From: Nemania diffusa
Taxonomy: Eukaryota; Ascomycota; Sordariomycetes; Xylariales; Xylariaceae
Length of the DNA: 64,000 nt
Direction of reading: 5' to 3'
Assembly (NCBI GenBank): GCA_038501195.1
Contig: JBBPUQ010000009.1
Span: 3,782,001-3,846,000, forward strand
Part shown: in pieces, positions 1-11,971 of the stretch
How positions within the stretch are numbered: the stretch's first letter is position 1
Layout of the letters: every line of letters begins with the position of its first letter
Made by a program: the position numbers and the translations under genes
The notes under the pieces: model-generated
Told to the model about the DNA's origin: nothing
Seen by the model: the letters and a program-made list of their open reading frames with translations, nothing else
Databases searched by the model: none

Positions 1-224
1 CAAGAATGCATGCCTAGCTTGATATCACCCCTATTGTTCTGCCATTTTAAAGTTGTCCGCACATCATTCTATTCGTTTGCCAGAAAAGATACCGAAGACG
101 AATTTTTTGGGCTCCTACTCTAGTGATTGAGTGCTATTCACCACAGCCGGTTCTCTACACTCCGGCCTATCAACAACACTTTTCTCTAATTCGTGGAGCC
201 CCTTGTTTTGTTTTATTGCCGAGC
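1..224. other. Upstream flank of the first gene
   Basis: The 5' flank of the b5-like gene. The reading frame stays open upstream of the chosen ATG only through a non-ATG codon near 123, so translation is placed at the first in-frame ATG at 225. No TATA box or other gene is evident. Confidence 0.4.
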
Positions 225-2111
225 ATGGTGGCCAGAAGTGGGAGGGGAAGAGGAACAGCGAAGGGAGGGTGGAGAGGAAGAGGGAGAGGAACGGCAAAGG
301 CCAACACGCCTCAGGAGGGGAGCAGTGATGAAGGCGTTGGAGCGACACAGCAGCCGACCTCAACTACGAACCCCGAAGCCCCTCCTGCCATACACAGTTC
401 CGTGGAGGTTTCATGGCACAATAAGCGGGATGATTGTTGGGTGATAATAAATAATGACATCTGGGATATAACAGGTAGATACTGTCTTTCACGCGTCATA
501 CACACAGACACGAGGGCTGACCAAAAGCAGATTGGCTGAACCAACTTCCAAATAGCGAAGAGAAAGAGGCCATCTTCAAACACGCCGGCCGAGATGCCTC
601 GAGAGCTTTTAACGCGATGCCCAAGCTCCAGGAGGTCTGGGATAAGACCACCGCGAAGTTCCTAGGCAATCAATATCCCCCCAGGGCCGACGGCGGTGAC
701 CCGAGGATGCCAATAATCCCCGAGGGTACTGAATTGACTGGTGACCTCAAATACCCCGCATGGGGCAGATGGGGCACTCCCTCGCCGCCTCGTGCCCAAG
801 GAACAGACGGTGACGAGGCTTCTCGTAGTTGGGAGGCGCCATCAGACAATACGCGTAAAAGAGCAAGTGAGTTCGGTCTCCGCATGAGCCATGGATGGAC
901 GGTCTCCGACGGGACATTTGAACCTATCCCTCAGGATAAGAGGCGTAAGCGAGATGTTCCCTATCCTACCTACGTCAGCTATTCATACCGCTCGAGGAGT
1001 GCCCTTTCGAGCCTACAGCTCTCTCGTGACGCCCCTATCTCTATGACCGCCTTGGACATTACGCTGGACCACCTATGGAAGTGCATGCCAGGAGAGGCCA
1101 GCAGGTACTTACACATTAACCTCCCCAATGGCCCAGCACTCTGGGGTGACAATGAGGCCGCCAAAGCAGCCATGTACGCCAAGATGAGTGAGAAAAAATA
1201 CCATTTGCCCATAAGCGGAAAGCCCGACGAGACCGAGTATAGGCTCTACTCCGACCTGAAGAAGCGGCCGTGGATAATCTGGCCCCTCTGGGTAGAAGAC
1301 AAATGGGGTAGCGACTATGTAACCGTCATATGGCACTCACAAAACACAATTGATAACGTTGATCTCTTCGATCAGCTGGTATCCTACGCCATCATCGATC
1401 CTCGTCGCTCCCCGGATCCCGATGGGAACCAACGGCACCAGCCCATCGAAGACCGACACGTCCGGCTGCAAGCCCGGCTCGCTGAGTTATGGTCCCGCGC
1501 AGGCATCGACGTTAGAAATGTACAAGAACTAGATGTTCGTTGCTCACCCATGCCGTTTGATGAGGCAACATCGGGAGAGCGTTGTTTTGCTGTGGTTAAG
1601 GGTCTCATTAACCAGAGTAAGTGATATTGCCAGTCCACCTTCTTCGCGCCCGCCCTCTTTCAAGCGCAGTCATCTTGTTCTCGGGCTGTATTCTTGTATT
1701 CCAGGTTTTCACACGAATAGAAGAGCCTCGCTATCGTACTGGAAATTCTAGCAATGACTAACTTAATGTACTACAGTCATAGATTGGTTTACCTCAGGAA
1801 TGGAATATTACAACGACTCGACCATCACGAGTATGTCACAGTGGGTCAACCCGTATCAACAAAGGATCGAGATGACGGGTATCTGTGCCTGGGTACTCAT
1901 GGCCACCTTGGATTACAATGCGCGCATATCAGTTGAGGCTATCCTGCCTAACACGCGCTGGGATGTTGCGGCCGATGGTAAGAAGAAGTATCTATATCCC
2001 TACGACCTCGCCGGCCCGTTCGAGGAGCCACCTATCGCTTCATACGACTACCTTCTGCCCTCAAATAAAATGTATAGCTGGTATTCTACGGAGAAAACTA
2101 CGGAGAGATAA
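225..2111 (+). CDS. Orphan protein with degenerate cytochrome b5-like domain
   Basis: Three exons (225-474, 531-1616, 1777-2111) give 556 aa. Both introns have good signals: GTAGAT...CTGAC...CAG (56 nt) and GTAAGT...CTACAG (160 nt). The start is the ATG at 225 in a favourable GAGCATGG context. Residues about 4-28 form a basic Gly/Arg segment in which RGRGTAK occurs twice. Residues about 60-110 resemble a cytochrome b5-like domain: WHNKRDDCWVIINNDIWDIT, then FKHAGRDASRAF across the first splice. The usual HPGG heme loop is replaced by LPNS, and the second ligand histidine after the AGRDA segment is not visible, so heme binding is doubtful. The remaining 440 aa, including a WPLWVEDKWGSDYVTVIWH stretch, match nothing I can name. 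No signal peptide or membrane segment is seen. The gene model is fairly secure; the function is unknown. Confidence 0.72.
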
Positions 2112-5100
2112 ATATTTGGGGATATCTTAAGTAGTGGATGGATACATGGATAGGAGCCCTTCTAGAGAGGCCGGAGGTCAGAACTAGTACATAGCGATGG
2201 ACGGTTTTGCCTAGTCATAATGTAATTTTAACCATCGTATCTCACTAATCATTCGACCTTGCTTTCACTTGAATCATGTCCCGTCGTCTGTGTGATTTAC
2301 GGTTATTAGGGTGCTATACCATCGAGTAGTAAATGCGCGCTCGCCTAGGTAGTAGGATAATGTTACACGTTATGAGCAGCAACGAAATACCTAGCTAATC
2401 ATACTATTTAGTACTATAAAGAGGAAACTAGAGACGATTTTCAGTGTTGAAGATGTCGTACGAATCGTGGGAGATAATCGATCGAACAGGGTAGGTGGTT
2501 ATCAGTCGAGATTCTGTGACTGGCCTCGCTTCGGAATATTAAGGAGAATAGAATAATTCCATTTCCGCCTGTCTCAAGTAGTCAATACTATTACCACGTG
2601 TGCTCCCCTCTTGACTCTGGTAATCGATGTCTCAGAACTATCGGCGCAGCCCTAGGTGGTACCTGACGAAGACTTAAGACATACATTAGTGATGGAAGAG
2701 TCTAAATTGGTCAGTCTCAGCTGATTGTCTATTTAGACTTATCGTCACGTAGATGACGATAGAACGCCTACCATCTAAGAAATTCTTGTTTGACCCGAGT
2801 CTACCGGGCAAAGCGAGCAGCGCTCAGTCAGTTCATAGACGAGTTTCACTTACTCTAGCTAAAAACTTACGAAGTAGACGCGCAGCAAGAGGAATACCCA
2901 TCGAGAGACGTGCTAGGTGCACGATAAAGTCTCGCCTACTCCGTGAGGAGCCTCGCTTGGGAGGAAACAAGACATCGACTACCTACGCATGATGATACAA
3001 CGAGAAAGTGCGGTGCTGAACCCAAAAATCCTAGCTCAATATCTCCCATTACGAGCCCCTCCTATGTAAGACGTCGTGGGGCCTGCTCCCTTCGGCAACT
3101 CTTTGGGCTGCCACAAACACTAAGAGGGCCAGCTTTGACGATAGCTTCCTTAACGTTAAGGTTATACAAGTGGGCTTCGAAACCGGAAACCGGAGCTAGT
3201 CCCTAGGGCTCTCGGGATCCCGTTTCGCATCAGTGGAGGTTCGGCCGCTAGTTAGGAAATATCCATTCTCTAATACGAAGTCTTGTAACAAGCCATCAAT
3301 AAAGTAATTATAGTATCGTTGCCTTCAAAGACCGCCTGCTAGACAAAAAATAACTTGTCAGAGGTAGGGTTCTCTAAGCTCGAAAAAGGCATATTAATCA
3401 TTTTCACTCTATCTCCATCTACTCACCACATCAGCTCTAAGACTCAGTCTTCCAACCTCAGTTTCACATGCAACTTCGTGTTTGGGGCTCCAAGAACATT
3501 AGGCTGCATGAAGGCTGTTGAGGTGCTTAGCATAACCGTGGAGGTTTGTGACCCCCGTGACTGTGCTACCTAGTAACGCCGTGCACTTTCTCAAAGAAAC
3601 ACTTTTTGGGAGGGTGTGAAGAAGTACCTAGGTAGGTGAGAAGAGAACAAGGCTGTATGTCATCTGATACTACGTATAGAACGTAGCTGTCAAGCTTACA
3701 CGCCAGACCGCTCCTGGCATTATGCCAAGTCTTAGCAAGCTGTCATTGTTATGCCAAGTCGAGTGCCTGCTCTACCGTACATGAAGGAAGCTCGTATACG
3801 CAAGTTCGTTGCTTGAAGGCGACGCTTACGGTTCATTTCACTTGAACGATGCAATATGCTCTCAGCGCATCTGCCGGGGTTAGCATGAGCGAAGGTTGAT
3901 GGCGAGGGAAAAATTGACCGCTGTGTAGCTGCAGCGAGTAAGAATCGCATTCGATATTGGATTACTCTGTATCCTCAAGGCGTCCCCTCCAAGTCACACC
4001 AACGACTATAGGGAGGCACGCCCAATATAGCTCGTGGTAGGGTTGCGAATGTTAGCCTTGATCGGGCCGCTTCCAGATCGGCCTCTGCTGCGATGTGACA
4101 CACCAACTTTGCTGCAGTGTTCTAGAAGGCGCCTCCGTTGTGTAGGAAGTGTAACGTCGCGAATAGGATTTACATATCATCTACGCAAAACAAGCTGAGA
4201 AGGCTGATATAGGACTCTAACGATTAACCGACGTCGCTCGGATCAAGGATACCTCACTAGCTGGCTTCCTTTACTGCACCATCTAGCGGTGACATACGAG
4301 GATTAGGATCATAAGTACAGAGTAGCTGCTTGGACTTATCTCAGCGGCCTGGTGCAACGATAGGACAAAGACAGGGAGTCGGATTTCCGTGTGCCATATG
4401 GCTTCGTTATAGCTAGATTAGGTAGGTAGTTCCAAACTCAATAGTCGACATACATACCTAACTTGGTATTATCTTCGTGCATATTCGAACTATATGATCC
4501 TATTGTGCTGGACGAGTAGTTTCAATTCTGCACGTAGGGCTGGTGGTAACAAGGTGTGCTTCTTGGGCCACGCCTGGCGTGAACATGACGCGCGTTTCTT
4601 CCGAAGTCTGACGCTAGCTAGATGAAAACCATTGAGTGTGGACCGTGATGCTGAAGTGGTGATTTCTTGCATGTCACGGCGTTGTGTTGCCGATCACTAT
4701 CGCACTCTCGCCCGAACCGTTTAGACTCCGGTCCCACAGAGCAATACAAAACGTGTGCAAGCTCCGCGTGGGGTCGGACGACTTACTTACAGTAGGTAGG
4801 CTGTTGTGTCAGTTTTGTATGTAGATCGTCGCCTATTGTAAGTATGAAGCGCATACTCTTACAATACGTATGGCAGTGCTTGTGGGCTTGTGAATTCGCT
4901 TATACGTATGCTAGTTAGTTATAGGAGAGCAGCCTTTGGTCGCCTTGTTCTCCACCATCTGCGACTATCTTATACTACTATTCCTAGTGTTAGGCACTAC
5001 TGGACGAACCGTTATTCTTAGCCGATCAAAGAACACAGGTCTTCGATTTTCGAGGCATGCAGCTCACATTCCGAGACGCCGTGCTGGGATGGGAAACTCG

Positions 5101-7001
5101 CCAATGGCTTTTCGTGAAGTCCTACGCGAGCCGTATTTGTTATCTGTGTGTTGTCATGATGACATCTTGGCAGAAAGAAAGGGAGGGGGAAGTGGAAGAA
5201 ACTGGCACCTCGTGCCACAAAAAGTGGCATGTAAGTTGACCTATCGACATACAATATAAGTGTCGTGCCACTGACAACAGCGGTGATGAAGTGCGAGAAC
5301 AACTTAGCGACCGGCAAACGAGATTAAAATCGTTAAAATAGCTGTCAAGCTTGGCACTTGATCGTGGCATGAAGTACTGTATAGTCGTCTGAGTAAGAAG
5401 TGCCTATGATGCTTGGCTTCGTAATTTGTGTAATCCAACCAAGAACCATTTCGGAACGGGATTGAGGAATTGAGTGCTGGCAGCGAATATGTAGTAATCT
5501 CAAACATAATATGGTACTGTAGGTACTATTGAATGGCGGTGACCTACCTATCCTGAGTCAATCGGTATTCTACAGCAGGTAGGTGTGTAGATGAAGCTCA
5601 CCACACGCACTGCTGAACCTGACTCGTCTCACTGATCTAGCTCGTATTGACGAGATTGAAGGTAAAAGGCTCGACCAAGCTGATCTTAGTGAACCCCGAA
5701 TTAGCCAATAAGAACCACAAGTCGTCGTCCTATCATTGGATGAAATTGTGAGACTACCGAGGTCACCAACGCTTAAATAGATAGAGAGCCAACTATTTAC
5801 AAATGGTCAGGGGTACCCGAGAACCCCAGTGAGCCTGAACCCAAATCTGCTCCTCAGCTAGCGACGCAGTAGTGTACGTATATGTGCATAAATATATTAT
5901 AGTATGTGCCAGTTTAAACTGCCTGTGGTTTGCAATTATATCTATCGCAATAGGAAAGAAAAAAAAGAAAAAAAGACGTTGTGTACATACGTATACTAGC
6001 TATACTGTTCCATATAAAAAAAACTGAGAAGAGGATAAATGAGAAACCTATACGTAAGCTAACTAGTACTAATACAAAAATAAAGCTGAACGTGTTTTTT
6101 AACACCAACGAGGCGCTTAGAAGTACCTCTTAAACAAGCTTAGCTTCAAAGTGCAAATTCTCCGGGAATGTACTTAGACATACATAGTGCTTTAAGGGGA
6201 GAATTACTAACGTCGGACTGCATGAAGCTGCCCTCCGCATTTCTGCCATCTCCAAAGATATGTCCTAGTTAAGGCAAGTACATAAAACAATGAGATGAGA
6301 GGATTATTCACTGCCATAGCAGATATGGCAGCGGTTATGCGGCGCGCTCTGACTGAAGACGAATGGGCCAATGTTAAGTCGACAGGAACAAAGCCCACTC
6401 CGAACTGGGAAATGAACCAAAACAACACAGCCTTCGCAGGGGTGGTTGAAGAGACTAAACCCGGCAGGTCGCTACGACTTACCACCCTGGACGCCTGGAC
6501 GCGCCCTGGACATAGGAGGCACACAGGAGCAGAATCGACCCATGTGCATCTCCACTGCTGCGTTGCGAGAAAGATGGTAATTTTAATGTCCCCATCTTTC
6601 CCGTCTGAGTCTTCTCGATTAAGGAGCCAAGCGCCTTGGCAGAGCTAGGCCTCGTATCGTGTATCGTCGGTGGCCCTAACCATGTGGTGCTCCTGCAGCA
6701 GACCTGAGAAAAGAAGGCTACGGGAGCCGATGCGTTGCATACCGTAGCTACACCGCACACTATGTAAGTATGTACGCTAGGCGGGTAGCTCAAAGAGTGG
6801 AAAGGTGGGATTGCGTGGAGGATCCTTTTTGGGCCAAGAGCCCCTAAGTTGTAATGCCAATGTGAATAAGCGCGAGGATAATAAATACCAAGCGAGGCGT
6901 CCCCGGGAATTTGGATCGTCTCTCGCTGGGTATCGACCGTTACGCCAATCGCTGCTCGCAATATCACCTCGCAGTCTAGCTGAAACTCCTCGACGACGAT
7001 C
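2112..7001. other. 4.9-kb gene-poor region
   Basis: Only short frames (up to about 117 codons) occur and none has recognisable homology or convincing introns. The region is moderately AT-rich with scattered TAGGTA/TACCTA motifs, for example TACCTAGGTA at 3625-3634. Short imperfect repeats exist, such as TTATGCCAAGTC near 3720 and again near 3749. It could be decayed transposon sequence, but no reverse transcriptase, transposase or terminal repeat can be read. Confidence 0.5.
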
Positions 7002-8619
7002 ATGAAGCTGTCCATCGCCTTGTGCGCGTCCGCCGTGACCGCTGCCTCGCTCCCGCCTCTCGAAGCCCGTGACGATGGCATCCCTCTGTCCGAGTTTGGC
7101 CAGGTAACCTCCATCTCCCCTGAGGAGGCTGCCGCTGGTATCGATCTTGCGTTTACCCTCACCGGCCGCGCTGAACAAGGCTGGCCGCTCGAGACATTCG
7201 GTCAAGTCCACCATGTCCAGCCTGCTGAGGCCGCAGCAGGCCAAGATTTGGGCGGAAACAACTTCAGCGCCCTCCCCATCTTTGGCCCGGGACACGAGTC
7301 GAGCTTAGAGTCGTGGCTAGACAAGGTGAACAGCAAGGTCGGACATAGCTCGCACAGACACGGCACCACCCATACTGTGATTGAGAAGGTCGAGGATCTC
7401 ATCGACAACGTCCTGGAAACCAGGGACAGCGAAGGCAACGTTGTGGAGGCCAGAGACACCGGCGACTGTGCCAACCCTAATATCCGCTTCGAATGGGATG
7501 ACTATTCGACTTCTGACAAGCAGGCCTTCGTCGGTGCCATCCAGTGCCTGATCAAGAAGGCCCCCTCGGGCAGATTCTCCCCTTCCAAGAATCGATACGA
7601 GGATTTCGTGCGCCTTCACCAGAGCTATGCGCCTAACATCCACAGCGCCAGCACCAGCCAACAGACACACAAGTTCCTTCTATGGCACCGCTACTTCGTG
7701 TGGGCCTTTGAGCAGGTGCTTCGCGATGAGTGCGGCTTCAACCGGGCGATGCCAGTAAGTTATTTTGATATTGTCATATTCCCCTCAATACCTTTTTGGA
7801 TCTCGTTCTGTATATATGATGAGAAGCGGTCTTGTATCCGAGACAAAACCCCATTATTTCGCATTATAGCCTGGAGAACCGTGCGCTAACTTATCTTAAT
7901 AGTGGTGGGATGAGAAGAAATGGGCTGGCAAGTTCGCCCAGGCCACAATTTTCACCACGCAATATTTCGGTACCCTGCCTGGCGCGACAAACGGCGCTGG
8001 TACCTGTGTGACGAATGGCGTAAGTGCACCTTGAAGATAATATCCCCAGGGCTGCGGATATCGAATTATCGTACTAATTCTCTATAATAGGCTTTCGCTG
8101 GCCTTCAGTCCAACCTCGGACCTGGTCAAACCATCAACAACCCTCACTGCGTCCAGCGTGCTGTGACTGAGTCCACAACAGCCCAGACTGGCGTCTCTTC
8201 GTACAACACGTGCCTGGCGCGTACCACCTACCCTGACTTCCACAGTTGCGTCGAATTCACGTAAGTCCTATCACGTTGTCCTGTTTGCCGGCGACATCGC
8301 TAACAGAAAGACTAGTTTCCACGCCCAGGGCCACAACGGTATTGGTGCCACAATGGCAGACGCCATCGCCTCGCCCGGCGACCCGGTGTTCTTCATGCAC
8401 CACTTGTACGTCGACTACGTCTTCCGCAAGTGGCAGCTAGTCGATGTCTCGCGCCGCACGACCATCAGCGGCTGCGCTGCCAACAGTGGCTGCCCTCCCC
8501 TGACACTCGACACCATGATCTACATGAACAACATCTGCGGTGCGAAATGCCCAGATCTCCCCGTCCGGGACGTCATACGCACACTCCAGGGTCAATTCTG
8601 CTACAGATATAACTATTAG
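7002..8619 (+). CDS. Secreted tyrosinase-family copper oxidase
   Basis: Four exons (7002-7754, 7903-8019, 8091-8260, 8316-8619) give 447 aa; all introns are GT-AG with clean phases. Residues 1-15 are a signal peptide. Residues 29-49 and 63-83 are two copies of an EFGQV...P.EAAAG.DL unit, probably propeptide. The type-3 copper centre is readable: CuA in RLHQSYAP and HKFLLWHRYFVWAFE, CuB in FHAQGHNGIG and FMHHLYVDYVFRKWQ. Tyrosinases oxidise phenols to quinones, in melanin or secondary-metabolite synthesis or on plant phenolics. The protein ends soon after the CuB domain with a short Cys-containing tail, so it belongs to the short secreted class without the long C-terminal shielding domain. Whether it acts as monooxygenase, catechol oxidase or aminophenol oxidase cannot be told. 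Confidence 0.9.
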
Positions 8620-9457
8620 AGATAGATGGATATGGCACCGGCAGTGTGGCATCCGGATTATCAAATTTACGTATATACCCATGCATATAGATGAGCGTGT
8701 AAAGGGGAAACCAAGCTCGCGCCCGACCGACAGACGTCACATATTTCTTAACTATAATTCTTAATGATACCACTCTGTTTGATATTAATATTTTATCTCT
8801 TTTGACGTGTGACTCTGTTATCTACTTGGGCTGACATGCATCTTGTATTTAGTCGATGAATATTAGTATGACTCGAATGTAATGATATATAGCATTCAAG
8901 TAAACAAGGATATGACTTTATCATTTAAAGCAACTAGGTACTCACAAATGTTTCTCTAGGTACACGGTTTATGTGTGCAACTATACTCTCTTCCCTCAAG
9001 TCTAATCTGAAAAGCATACACCTGTGAGAACTGAATTATTTATTATTACTCGAAGCTTTGGCTAGCGACAATGAGCCTTGCTTAATTCACCAAGTAGTCA
9101 TAAGGCTCTGAGTACTTCGCCTCACTCACTTTTCCATTTCCGCGCTTCCGCCTTATCTAGCGGCTGGGCTGGGCTCGCTTTCATGACGCAATATTGGCAC
9201 CATGTTAGGAATTCCGGCATTGGCTCAAAAATCACACATTATGCCGCGTTCTTATCAATTATTCCCCTCAATTGGCTCGGCCGACGCGCGTGTGGTGCGG
9301 AGACGACTCGCGGCAGCTCCTACGTCGGACGACGGTTGAAATGGGTATAAAAGGATCGAGAGCTGACCGACGACGGCCACAACCTACAATAGCATCCTAT
9401 TACTGCAATACAGGCGCTTGGGCTAGGAGACTCGCATAGCATTTTCGATTGTTCACT
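8620..9457. other. Intergenic spacer, tyrosinase to NmrA-like gene
   Basis: AT-rich 3' flank of the tyrosinase, followed by a GC-richer promoter from about 9270. No gene is seen other than the TATA element annotated separately. Confidence 0.5.
9347..9353 (+). promoter_or_regulatory. Probable TATA box of the NmrA-like gene
   Basis: TATAAAA lies about 105 bp upstream of the ATG at 9458, in a GC-richer stretch where it stands out. The position suits a fungal core promoter with a 60-80-nt leader. Confidence 0.5.
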
Positions 9458-10499
9458 ATGGGCAGCCCAATCAAGAACGTGGCGGTCGTTGGGGTAGGTG
9501 ACATCCGTGCCAACAACACCCGGCGGGCGGGCAGCGCTTATGCTAATGTGCTCAGGGGTCAGGCAATCTCGGTCAGGCCACCGTCCGCGAGCTCGTGGCC
9601 GCTGGGTTCGCAGTGACGGCGTTGACGCGCGAGGGCTCGAGCTCGACGTTCCCTGCTGGAGTGGTGTCGAAGGCGGTAGACTACACCTCCGTCGAGTCCT
9701 TGACGTCCGCCCTCGCGGGCCAGGATGCGCTTGTTTCTACCATCGCTACGGTAGCTGTTGGGGGCCAGCTACCGCTTGTTGACGCCTCCGTCGCGGTGGG
9801 CGTGAAGCGCTTCATCCCTTCGGAATTCGGGATCAACACGAGATTCTTGGGCAGCGAGCCGATTGGGACTATCCTTCAGGGCAAGATCAAGACGTTGGAC
9901 TATATTCATGAGAAATCGAAGCAGAACCCATCTTTCACTTGGACAGGGATCTCGACGGGGCTTTTCTTCGACTGGGTGAGGATTGACTCTCCATTTAACT
10001 TAGTAAAGATGATAAAAAAGGGAACTTTATTAACTTCCTAAATTACTCGTACTAGGGTCTTGACCACGGATCAATCGGCCTTGACAAAACAACCAAGACA
10101 GCCACGATTTACGATTCCGGAAACGAGCCTTTCCAAGCCAGCAACCTCCCGCACATCGGCAAAGCCATCGCAGCCGTACTAACACATCCCGAGCAGACGG
10201 TCAACCGTTACATCACCATCGCATCATTCAACCCTACCCAGAACCAGCTTCTGGCGATCGTAGAGAAGCTTACGGGGGAGAAATGGACTATCAATAAACT
10301 CACGACATCCGAGCAGCAGCAGATCGGCGCCGAAAAACTGAGCAAGGGGGACTACAGCGCGTTTTCGAATTTTCTGCGCAAACGAGTTTACGGGGATGGG
10401 TCCGGGCTGGCTGTCCAGGGCGCGGATAACGCGCTCGATGTACTGGGACTCGAGGGTGAGGACGTCGAGGCGTCGTTGCAGGCGTGGCTTGCGAAATAA
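9458..10499 (+). CDS. NmrA-like / isoflavone-reductase-like NAD(P)-binding protein
   Basis: Three exons (9458-9493, 9556-9975, 10056-10499) give 299 aa. The first intron interrupts the dinucleotide-binding loop; splicing restores VAVVGGSGNLGQATVREL, a GxxGxxG Rossmann motif at residues about 8-20. The segment GVKRFIPSEFGI is diagnostic of the NmrA/PCBER/isoflavone reductase branch of atypical short-chain dehydrogenases, as is the preserved K in ILQGKIKTLDYI. Known members are either NADPH-dependent reductases of phenolic compounds or redox-sensing regulators. The length is normal and no targeting signal is present. It lies between a tyrosinase and the CE15 esterase (convergent with the latter), which would suit a role in aromatic metabolism, but that is inference. 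Confidence 0.88.
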
Positions 10500-10783
10500 T
10501 AAGTTTCGAATGGTTCACAGATGGCGAGCCTCTTTTTTATTTGGTTGCTTGTTCACGTGATAGTGATGATGATGAAAATGTGATGTTATATCTCTCATAT
10601 TTACAAGGTTGGAATTTTGTAAACTAAACCAACAGACAAACAAATAAACAGCTATGTTCGATGCGAACCGCCACACGTTCCGCGGCTTAAGAGCTCATGA
10701 GCATTGCGAGTGTACGCTAACCGTTCTGTTCCGTTCCATTCCATTCCAACCATGCTCCCCGATACCTACCCCCTTTTACCTGC

Positions 10784-11971
10784 TTAGACCAGAGTAGGGA
10801 GAGTCCATGGAGCCCACTCGGTCACATCGACGGTAGCACTGCTCTTCTCGACGGCGCCGGGCGCGGTGGTGCCCTTGAGCAGGAAGTAGTTGATGTAGGT
10901 CGTGAGGTCGGCCTGCTGCGAAGAGGGGAACTGGCAGTGATTGTGGCCGCCGACGAGCGAGAAACCCATGTTGTTCGGCACGCCGGCGCCCTTGTAAGCG
11001 AGACGGCCAGCCTTCATGCAGCCGGTGGTGGAGACGGGGCCGAGCCAGTCGATGTCGTTCTCGGCGACGAAGAGGCCGCGGGGCGCGACGAGGGCGGCGA
11101 GCATGTGGTGGTCCGAGGGCATGGTGTTGGTGGCGCGCACGTACGTGTTCATGCGCGAGCTGAACCAGACGTTCTCGCCGACGATCTCGTGCGCCGTCTG
11201 GATGTTCTTGCCCTTGCCCTCCTCCGAGTCCGAGATGCGCCAGCAGGCGGCGCCGCCGGACCCGGACTCCTGCGGCAGCGTCAGCGCGATGCGCTCGACG
11301 AGGGCGCCGACGACGAAGGCGCCCTTGCCGTTGCGCGAGCAGCCCGTCGTGCCGAGCCGCGTGGTGTCGATGCCCGTCTTGGCCGAGCCGAGCTGCTCGA
11401 GGCCGTCGATGAGGCGGTCGACGCCCCAGGCCCAGGCCGTCAGCGCGCCGGCCGAGTGCGTGTTGCCGAAGAGCGTGTAGAAGGCGCCCACGCCGCGCTG
11501 GTTGTTCTGGCCGGCGAAGGCGTCGTTGCCGAAGTTGATGGTGCCCACGGTGCCGGGGATGGGCAGCGAGGAGCCGCCGATGGTGATGATGGCCGGGCCC
11601 GGCGCCGCGCTGCTGCCCTTGTTGATGTTGGTCGTGATGGTCGCCGTCTTGGTGCCCACGGTGATCTTGACCGACAGCGACGCGCCCGTGAGCGTCGCCT
11701 CGACCTTGTCCGGCGGCGGCGGGTAGTCGCCGAGCTCGTACTGGTACAGCATCTTCTTCATCTCGGCCTGGCGGCACTTCCAGTCCGCCTGCGAGGCCAC
11801 CTTACTGCCGTCGGCGAAGACGAAGGGGTCGGGCAGCTTGGCCACGCTCACCGTCGGGTAGCTGTCCTTGAGGCTGCAGGCCGACGTGTTCTGGCGCTGG
11901 TAGATGTCGGCGTAGGGCAGGGCCCAGGCCGTGGAGCCCAGCAGGGCGGCGGCGGTCAGGGGGCGAACCAT
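10784..11971 (-). CDS. CE15 glucuronoyl methylesterase, secreted
   Basis: An intronless 395-aa reading frame. Residues 1-18 are a signal peptide ending at WALPYAD. The catalytic serine lies in GCSRNGKGAF, the acidic residue in QESGSGGAACWR, and the histidine in GGHNHCQFP; together these are the Ser-Glu-His triad signature of carbohydrate esterase family 15 (Cip2/StGE2 type). CE15 enzymes cleave the ester between 4-O-methyl-glucuronic acid of xylan and lignin alcohols, acting outside the cell. No cellulose-binding module is attached, and the length is that of a catalytic domain alone. Codon use is strongly GC-rich, which creates long spurious frames on both strands. The gene is divergent from the AA9 monooxygenase gene and convergent with the NmrA-like gene. 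Confidence 0.93.
   Translation of the reverse strand: MVRPLTAAALLGSTAWALPYADIYQRQNTSACSLKDSYPTVSVAKLPDPFVFADGSKVASQADWKCRQAEMKKMLYQYELGDYPPPPDKVEATLTGASLSVKITVGTKTATITTNINKGSSAAPGPAIITIGGSSLPIPGTVGTINFGNDAFAGQNNQRGVGAFYTLFGNTHSAGALTAWAWGVDRLIDGLEQLGSAKTGIDTTRLGTTGCSRNGKGAFVVGALVERIALTLPQESGSGGAACWRISDSEEGKGKNIQTAHEIVGENVWFSSRMNTYVRATNTMPSDHHMLAALVAPRGLFVAENDIDWLGPVSTTGCMKAGRLAYKGAGVPNNMGFSLVGGHNHCQFPSSQQADLTTYINYFLLKGTTAPGAVEKSSATVDVTEWAPWTLPTLV

Noticed and set aside
3684..5352. A 13-bp repeat AGCTGTCAAGCTT at about 3685 and 5340
   Set aside because: Too short and isolated; the flanks are unrelated, so it does not define an element.
6295..6648. A 117-codon plus-strand frame
   Set aside because: No recognisable motif, no neighbouring exon and no homologue I know; chance is more likely.
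6479..7162. A 227-codon minus-strand frame overlapping the tyrosinase start
   Set aside because: No domain can be read and it is antisense to a well-supported signal peptide and first exon.
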